Assembly: GCA_049642725.1 (NCBI GenBank)
Contig: JBARPC010000011.1
Span: forward strand, 1 to 10,867
Source of the DNA: JAGLYZ01 sp049642725
GTDB lineage: Bacteria > Patescibacteriota > Minisyncoccia > Minisyncoccales > JAGMDC01
DNA length: 10,867 nucleotides
Direction: 5' to 3'
A program made the position numbers and the translations under genes. This document shows positions 7,109-10,867 of the stretch, in pieces (the first letter of the stretch is position 1; every line of letters begins with the position of its first letter). The notes beneath the pieces were generated by a model that saw only the letters and a program-made list of their open reading frames with translations, ran no database searches and was not told the DNA's origin.

Positions 7109-7177
7109 ATGAGAGAAAAAGTGTTAAATTTCCTCAAAAATAATGGAAATTATAAAGAAAAAGGTTTATTAAAATAA
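7109..7177 (+). CDS. possible 22-aa peptide or small RNA unit
   Basis: A 22-codon ORF (MREKVLNFLKNNGNYKEKGL, then two more residues) lies between a plausible promoter (7073) and a strong terminator (7176). GAGGTG precedes the ATG but is too close for a good SD. The unit of about 100 nt could equally be a small RNA. The peptide is basic and amphipathic, and its start resembles the first helix of winged-helix proteins, so it may be a gene remnant. Confidence 0.25.
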   Translation: MREKVLNFLKNNGNYKEKGLLK

Positions 7178-7209
7178 AACCCGATGTTGATTATTTAACA
7201 TCGGGTTTT
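7176..7209. terminator. strong symmetrical terminator
   Basis: The 13-nt arms AAAACCCGATGTT (7176-7188) and AACATCGGGTTTT (7197-7209) are perfectly complementary around an 8-nt loop, giving T-runs on either strand. It isolates the 7073-7177 unit from the 69-aa ORF. Confidence 0.85.
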
Positions 7210-7220
7210 AATTAAAAGAT

Positions 7221-7430
7221 ATGATAAATACATCTTATCAAGGGCAAAGATACTTATCAATTGGGAATAAGTCAGAGGAATCTTTACTGTCTTATTACCG
7301 CTTTACAAAGTCAGAGCAAAAGAAATATCCGGTGATAATTGGTATTCTCAAGCAACTGACGCCGGAAAGAATTAAAAAAGAAATTGAAGCGGTGTCAAAA
7401 GTGAAACTGCCGTCAGAAATTAAAAAATAG
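7221..7430 (+). CDS. 69-aa small protein, longer member of the 43-aa family
   Basis: 69 aa from ATG 7221, without a convincing SD. Residues about 26-54 match the 43-aa protein at 5390 (FTKSEQKKY, ILKQLTPERI). The C-terminus is basic (VKLPSEIKK). No signal peptide, membrane segment or known motif is seen. Downstream of its TAG the same frame stays open (VREYKKAGERNEFL) straight into the trpS fragment. The original protein may therefore have been longer and been cut or fused at a GAATGAATTT-like microhomology. Each of the two modules carries one copy next to its membrane protein gene, so the association is not random. The function is unknown. Confidence 0.5.
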   Translation: MINTSYQGQRYLSIGNKSEESLLSYYRFTKSEQKKYPVIIGILKQLTPERIKKEIEAVSKVKLPSEIKK

Positions 7431-7460
7431 GTAAGAGAATATAAAAAAGCAGGAGAAAGA

Positions 7461-7629
7461 AATGAATTTTTAGAGCCAATTCGAGAGAAGAGAAACTATT
7501 ATAGCAAGCAAAAAAAACATTATTAAAGATGTTTTAAATGCTGGAAATAAAAAAACAGAAAGAGAAGCGGCTCAAACATTGGAATTAGTAAAACAAAAAA
7601 TGCATCTTGATTACAAATCAATTTTATGA
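7461..7629 (+). pseudogene. duplicated 3' end of trpS, frameshifted
   Basis: This matches 4225 to about 4386 in trpS with about six substitutions and one extra A in a run (eight A against seven). That shift breaks the frame, so no functional protein is made. It ends in ATGA, where TGA is the trpS-like stop and ATG starts the polyprenyl synthetase remnant. In the intact trpS the last codons differ (LHC-region CTTCATTGA). The tight overlap looks like the ancestral trpS end, displaced from the gene body by about 3 kb of accessory DNA. Confidence 0.85.
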
Positions 7630-7907
7630 AAGGTTCAGAAGAAATAAATTCTTGTTTAAATAAAATAGTAAGAATTATTGACCCGGCGATTAAGGAAATT
7701 TTAACTTCTTATGTTAGTAGAAATAACAGAGAAATTGTAAATTACCAAATTTCTGCCGGTGGGAAAAGATTAAGACCGGCTTTAGCTATAATCACTTGTC
7801 AGATGCTTGGAGGAAAAATAAAAGATAGCTTAAAAGTTTTGCCACAAAATAAATGGAATTATCTATTGCAGGAAATAACAGAATTCACCATCACCCGCGA
7901 AAAATAG
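7626..7907 (+). pseudogene. internally deleted polyprenyl synthetase
   Basis: 93 aa. The N-terminal part (1 to about 66) is that of a trans-isoprenyl diphosphate synthase, with the hallmark GGKRLRP at 45-51 followed by a MLGGKIKD stretch. The C-terminal part (about 67-93: SLKVLPQNKWNYLLQEITEF, then TITREK) resembles the last helix of the same family, which normally lies some 200 residues further on. Both Asp-rich catalytic motifs are missing, so it cannot make prenyl diphosphates. The junction is in frame. It overlaps the trpS fragment by 4 nt, indicating an ancestral trpS-polyprenyl synthetase operon. A terminator follows at 7925. Confidence 0.75.
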
Positions 7908-7924
7908 ATGTTTATTCATAAAAC

Positions 7925-7962
7925 AAACTAACCCTGCGCTGAAGGCGCAGGGTTAGTTTATT
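7925..7962 (+). terminator. strong terminator after the polyprenyl synthetase remnant
   Basis: A 15-bp perfect stem is formed by AAACTAACCCTGCGC (7925-7939) and GCGCAGGGTTAGTTT (7945-7959), with a 5-nt loop, followed by a T-rich stretch that opens repeat A copy 2. Confidence 0.85.
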
Positions 7963-7987
7963 GTTATTTCAAGGAAAATTTAGTAGA
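7957..7987 (+). repeat. terminator-linked repeat A, copy 2
   Basis: The 28-nt core at 7960-7987 has one difference (CAAGG for CAAAG) from copies 1 and 3. The hairpin in front has a different sequence, so the core, not the hairpin, is the conserved part. Promoter P3 follows 22 nt later. Confidence 0.75.
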
Positions 7988-8009
7988 ATTAAGGAGTGAT
8001 TAAAAACCC

Positions 8010-8073
8010 TTGACAGAGTTTTTTATTTTTGATAGGAAGAGAATAGAACTTTTTCAATGATATATGGATTGAA
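8010..8073 (+). promoter_or_regulatory. promoter/leader P3 of the radical SAM locus
   Basis: TTGACA (8010-8015), 17 nt and a weak -10 TAGGAA (8033-8038). It is about 86% identical to P1 over 63 nt, with conservation continuing past the -10 to ATATATGGATTG. The candidate precursor peptide and exported protein 1 are therefore probably expressed under the same control. Confidence 0.65.
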
Positions 8074-8077
8074 CAAA

Positions 8078-8137
8078 TCTTGGATAGCCTAATTTGTTTA
8101 TCATTAAGATTTGGTAGATAAATTAGGCTATCTGAGA
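8078..8137 (+). promoter_or_regulatory. conserved 25-bp 5' UTR hairpin, copy 2
   Basis: Arms 8078-8102 and 8113-8137 pair at all 25 positions when G:U is allowed, with a 10-nt loop. It is the counterpart of 5638-5695. Stem pairs are kept or compensated while the loop varies. It ends 57 nt before the precursor ATG, and the linker (ACCTYGG...AAAAGGA) is also partly conserved. Confidence 0.78.
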
Positions 8138-8194
8138 ATAAAAGTTAGTGAAAACCTCGGAGAGTCATTAAGCAAAAAGGAAGTGAAAGATATA

Positions 8195-8296
8195 ATGGCA
8201 CAGGAGTTAGAGAATGATAGTAAACTTGAAATAGACCTTAGGCCTAAAGAAGCTGCTGTTTGGTCCAAGTCGTCTGTTGACGTTGACGCGGATTAA
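8195..8296 (+). CDS. candidate RiPP precursor peptide
   Basis: 33 aa from ATG 8195, with AAAAGGAAG upstream. This ATG aligns with the start of exported protein 2 in the shared leader. A longer frame from TTG 8111 begins inside the RNA hairpin and is rejected. Residues 1 to about 19 form a charged, acidic leader (LEIDLRPKE) of the kind bound by PqqD-like domains. The C-terminal core contains Trp23-Ser24-Lys25-Ser26 and ends SVDVDAD. Trp-x-Lys is a site type cross-linked by radical SAM/SPASM enzymes in darobactin (WNWSKSF), so a Trp-Lys cyclophane is a specific hypothesis. There is no signal peptide and no Cys. The maturase lies 83 nt downstream beyond an attenuator. The coding call rests on context, SD and size. 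Confidence 0.6.
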   Translation: MAQELENDSKLEIDLRPKEAAVWSKSSVDVDAD

Positions 8297-8306
8297 AACA
8301 GATTAT

Positions 8307-8348
8307 GAGAGGGGTGGAGTAGGAAACTCTCTTCCTCTTATTTTTTTT
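8307..8348 (+). terminator. intercistronic terminator/attenuator between precursor and maturase
   Basis: Arms 8308-8320 and 8326-8338 pair at 12 of 13 positions (three G:U), with loop AGGAA, followed by TA and eight T. No promoter is apparent between this and the maturase. Readthrough would give abundant precursor and little enzyme, a common arrangement in RiPP operons. Confidence 0.75.
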
Positions 8349-8379
8349 AGCATTTTAGAGTTCGATGGAGGTGAAAAAA

Positions 8380-9801
8380 ATGGAATATTTAAAGGAAAAG
8401 TACTATCCGGTTCTTTCCGAGTGGACATTTCTAAAAGGAGTAAGAGGGAATTATTTTCTTTTTGACTTTCTTAGCGCCAAAGAATATCGAGTGACAGATT
8501 TTCAAGCAAACCTTTTAGTTTATTGTGATGGGTCAACAAACTTGTCTCAACTTTTTGAAAAGTTTTCGGTGAGCAGAGAAAAACTTACTGTTTTTCTTAA
8601 AAAATTTGAGGTGGAAGCCCTTTTAAAATTTACTTCAGAAACATCAGCTTCAAGCAAAATGGCTAAGCTTCAAATTCCACCTCCTTATCTTAAAGAGGTT
8701 CACGTTGATGTTACTTCCGCCTGCAACCTAAGATGTCGACATTGTTATCAAGAGCCTTATTTAAATCCTTTATCTTCGGGAACTGATTTGCGGACAGAGG
8801 AAATCTTAAATCTCCTCGACCAAATGCGAGAGTTGAATGTGACTAAATTTGTATTATCAGGAGGAGAACCATTTCTTCGTACTGACCTTCTAGAAATCAT
8901 TGACTACGCATTTTCCCAGGGGATTTTTCTCTCAACACTTTTTACTAATGGAACGATTGCGAATTCTTCGATTGTCAATTATCTCAGCTCGTACAAATTT
9001 CCAACTTATATTGCTGTTAGTATAGACGGAGATGATTCGGAGAGCCACGATTTTTTAAGAGGACAAGGAAGTTTTCAAAAAACAATTGATTTTCTTAAGC
9101 TGCTGAGAAGTTTCAAGTATCAAGGAGCTCGCTTTCAATACTTAGTAGATACAATTGTTCATCGAAGAAACTATAAAAAACTTCTATCAATGTTTAATCT
9201 GTTTAGATCGATAGGGGTACCCAGATGGCGAATTGCAATGCCGCGAGACCAGGGATCTTATACTAGTTTCAAATCCGAAATCGGTGTAAACGAGACAGAA
9301 GTATTCTCGGAATACGAGAAGCTCATTAGAGAGTACCTCACTTACTTCAGAAATATAGGCAATTATTTACCGATGGATATTCAGATAGAATCGATATTCA
9401 GAACTTCTATGTTAACGAAAAAGAGGATAAATGTCTTTTTTCTCAGCGATTCCTGTTGTGAGTATAAAAGAAACGCTATCGCTATTAAACCAAATGGTGA
9501 TGTAACAATCTGTACCGCTTTTACTAACTTAGCTCTTGGAAATATTCGTGAAAACTCACTGGCAGAAATATGGTATTCAGATAAGACTCAAAAGATTAAA
9601 AACCTTTCCATTGGAGAAATTGAGGAATGCAAAGATTGTCAATATATAGCTTTTTGCGGAACAGGTTGTCGACGAATGGCACTTGATAAAAGAAATTCTC
9701 TGTTTGCCAAGGACGAAAGCGCCTGCCCAGTCTATGAATTCTTTTATGAATGGGTTTGGCCCATTTTACAACAGCAGGGCGTTAAGATAGTAACCCTCTA
9801 A
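8380..9801 (+). CDS. radical SAM/SPASM peptide maturase with PqqD-like N-terminal domain
   Basis: 473 aa from ATG 8380, chosen over ATG 8365 because GGAGG lies 8 nt before it. Residues 1 to about 85 look like a PqqD-like RiPP recognition element (LFDFLSAKEYRVTDFQANLL, then DGSTNLSQLFEKF). The radical SAM core has the [4Fe-4S] motif Cys115-x3-Cys119-x2-Cys122 (CNLRCRHC) and GGEP at 161-164. The SPASM domain has Cys359/360 and Cys378 (NGDVTIC), then Cys417-x2-Cys420-x5-Cys426-x3-Cys430 and Cys449, enough for two auxiliary clusters. Such enzymes cross-link or epimerise ribosomal peptides. The partner is the 33-aa peptide just upstream. No protease or exporter gene is nearby. Some AdoMet enzymes of this group mature proteins other than peptides, so the substrate is inferred. 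Confidence 0.9.
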   Translation: MEYLKEKYYPVLSEWTFLKGVRGNYFLFDFLSAKEYRVTDFQANLLVYCDGSTNLSQLFEKFSVSREKLTVFLKKFEVEALLKFTSETSASSKMAKLQIPPPYLKEVHVDVTSACNLRCRHCYQEPYLNPLSSGTDLRTEEILNLLDQMRELNVTKFVLSGGEPFLRTDLLEIIDYAFSQGIFLSTLFTNGTIANSSIVNYLSSYKFPTYIAVSIDGDDSESHDFLRGQGSFQKTIDFLKLLRSFKYQGARFQYLVDTIVHRRNYKKLLSMFNLFRSIGVPRWRIAMPRDQGSYTSFKSEIGVNETEVFSEYEKLIREYLTYFRNIGNYLPMDIQIESIFRTSMLTKKRINVFFLSDSCCEYKRNAIAIKPNGDVTICTAFTNLALGNIRENSLAEIWYSDKTQKIKNLSIGEIEECKDCQYIAFCGTGCRRMALDKRNSLFAKDESACPVYEFFYEWVWPILQQQGVKIVTL

Positions 9802-9836
9802 GAATGTCCATGAAAGAAATTTAAGAAACAAGTAAA

Positions 9837-9875
9837 AAGCCGATAAAGAATAAATTCCTTCGGCTTATTTTTTTT
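9837..9875 (+). terminator. terminator after the maturase
   Basis: AAGCCGA (9837-9843) pairs with TCGGCTT (9860-9866); the interior is A/T-rich. A run of eight T follows and overlaps the -35 of the next promoter. Confidence 0.7.
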
Positions 9876-9901
9876 GACAAATTAGAAATTTTTGATATTA
9901 T
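9874..9901 (+). promoter_or_regulatory. promoter of the methyltransferase, apparently leaderless
   Basis: TTGACA (9874-9879), 16 nt and TATTAT (9896-9901). Transcription would start about 7 nt later, at or next to the ATG at 9909. There is no SD, so the mRNA is probably leaderless. Confidence 0.65.
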
Positions 9902-9908
9902 ATTATTA

Positions 9909-10688
9909 ATGAAAAAGAAAAAACAGCTTTCCTGGTATATTCCGCAAGGTGGTTTTTTTAACAAAGATTATTTGCAACAATATCAAGAGATTCTTAGTTC
10001 TCAAAAGACAAAAAAGGAAGTCGATTTTATCAAAAAGGTTTTAAAACTTAAACCGGGAATGAAAATCTTAGATCTTTGTTGTGGTTATGGACGTCATTCA
10101 ATTGAGTTGGCTACGCGAGGTTATCAGATAGTTGGTCAGGACATAAACCCTTTTTTCCTAAAAGAAGCAGAAAAATCAGCAAAGAAAATAGGAGTGAAAA
10201 TTCAGTGGGTTGAAAGTGATATGCGCAAAATTCCTTTCGAGAAAGAATTTGATGTAGTTTTAAACCTTTTTACTTCTTTTGGTTACTTCGAAAAAAATGA
10301 GGATCATCAAAAAGTTATTTCTGAAGTATGTAAGGTTCTTAAGACGAAAGGGATTTTCTTTCTTGATGTAATGAATCGTGAACATTTTATATCTTATTTT
10401 AAATCAAGAGAAGAAGAAGAGAGAAACTTTAGCGATGCTTCAGTATTGGTGATTAAAAGAAAATTCAATTTTGTGAATAGCCGCCTTGAAGAAAAAAGAA
10501 CTTATATAAAAAAGAAAGGAGGGAAAAAAGAAACTCAGTTTAGCATTAGAATTTTTACCTTAACTGAGTTAATTTCAATGTGCCAAAAAGCTGGTTTAAC
10601 ATTTAAAGAAAGTTATGGAAATTATCAAGAAGACCCAGTAAACTTTGAGACGAAACGATGTATTGTTATCTCTCAAAAAACTCATTGA
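9909..10688 (+). CDS. class I SAM-dependent methyltransferase
   Basis: 259 aa. The Rossmann-type AdoMet fold has motif I LDLCCGYGRH (54-63), the acidic residue at the end of strand 2 in VGQDINPFFL, motif II SDMRKIPF and the later strand LNLFTSFGYF. The C-terminal half contains an RIFTLTELISMCQKAGL segment common in stand-alone members that resemble UbiE/CmoM-type enzymes. The substrate cannot be read from sequence. It is next to the maturase but separated by a terminator and driven by its own promoter, so it is not necessarily a tailoring enzyme of the peptide. Base usage resembles the housekeeping genes. Confidence 0.88.
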   Translation: MKKKKQLSWYIPQGGFFNKDYLQQYQEILSSQKTKKEVDFIKKVLKLKPGMKILDLCCGYGRHSIELATRGYQIVGQDINPFFLKEAEKSAKKIGVKIQWVESDMRKIPFEKEFDVVLNLFTSFGYFEKNEDHQKVISEVCKVLKTKGIFFLDVMNREHFISYFKSREEEERNFSDASVLVIKRKFNFVNSRLEEKRTYIKKKGGKKETQFSIRIFTLTELISMCQKAGLTFKESYGNYQEDPVNFETKRCIVISQKTH

Positions 10689-10746
10689 TTTTTTAAGTTT
10701 TTTGGTTATTAACAAACTCTTAATAATTTGAAAAAGAGAGAAAAAC

Positions 10747-10802
10747 AATCCTGCGGTAAATCGTGGGATTTTTTATTGTTATTTCAAAGAAAATTTAGTA
10801 GA
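10747..10802 (+). repeat. terminator-linked repeat A, copy 3
   Basis: A hairpin (10747-10755 with 10762-10770, two G:U pairs) and six T form a terminator downstream of the methyltransferase. The 28-nt core at 10775-10802 is identical to copy 1. The remaining sequence to the window end (10803-10867) is A/T-rich, and no gene is seen in it. Confidence 0.75.
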
Positions 10803-10867
10803 CCCTGTTAGGAAAATCAGTGAAGATTATAAATTATTAAAATGATTTGAATATTTTTTTCTAACGG

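Noticed and set aside
4396..7460. Insertion sequence or integrative element with its own recombinase
   Set aside because: No transposase, integrase or terminal inverted repeat was found; only the trpS duplication suggests insertion.
7428..7520. TAG readthrough joining the 69-aa ORF to the trpS fragment
   Set aside because: The frame ends again after the extra A in the trpS copy, and the other genes in the window show no sign of TAG recoding.
8111..8296. 61-aa version of the precursor peptide starting at TTG
   Set aside because: The start lies in the loop/arm of the conserved RNA hairpin. The copy-1 counterpart of this frame hits a stop after 17 codons, and the aligned ATG with SD is at 8195.
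8195..8296. Direct identification as a darobactin cluster
   Set aside because: Only WSKS is shared. The second Trp of the WNW motif is absent, and no darobactin-type transporter genes are seen.
10804..10867. Inverted repeat CCTGTTAG...CTAACGG at the window end
   Set aside because: It is short, imperfect and cut by the window edge, so it cannot be told from chance.

Overview
The window looks like part of a low-GC, reduced genome, probably of Patescibacteria (CPR), Parcubacteria-like. The grounds are AT-rich DNA, tight housekeeping genes mostly without Shine-Dalgarno (SD) sites, a compact sensor kinase/CheY-like regulator/PilB cluster, and a TrpRS with an RPTGRLHLGHY signature. The lineage is an inference from style and gene order; no marker gene in the window proves it.

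Region 1 (1-4395) is a conserved block: tRNA-Pro(UGG) on the minus strand, then on the plus strand a membrane histidine kinase, a single-domain response regulator, the type IV pilus extension ATPase PilB and tryptophanyl-tRNA synthetase. The last three genes are separated by only 2 nt. A heptamer repeat with a large inverted repeat lies between kinase and regulator.

Region 2 (about 4396-7460) is accessory DNA. Two tandem modules share one layout: a promoter/leader drives a small exported aromatic-rich protein (4555-4905; 5751-6164). It converges on a bidirectional terminator and a membrane protein read the other way (4929-5267; 6235-7020). The two minus-strand genes have near-identical promoters, and each module ends with a member of a tiny protein family (43 aa at 5390; 69 aa at 7221).

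Region 3 (7461-7990) is a scar. A second copy of the 3' end of trpS, frameshifted by one base, runs with an ATGA overlap into an internally deleted polyprenyl synthetase. This suggests an ancestral trpS-polyprenyl synthetase operon that was split by acquisition of region 2, with the end of trpS duplicated.

Region 4 (about 8008-9870) is the most interesting part, a candidate RiPP locus. A promoter related to that of the first exported protein is followed by a 25-bp RNA hairpin almost identical to the one before the second exported protein. Then come a 33-residue candidate precursor peptide containing Trp-Ser-Lys-Ser, an intercistronic terminator/attenuator, and a radical SAM/SPASM maturase with a PqqD-like N-terminal domain. 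A class I methyltransferase with its own, apparently leaderless promoter follows (9909-10688), and then a terminator-linked repeat found three times in the window.

Taken together, regions 2 and 4 look like a family of co-regulated exported or modified peptide cassettes. Shared promoters, leaders, hairpins and tail repeats tie the exported proteins to the radical SAM locus. No transposase, integrase, CRISPR array or rRNA is visible.
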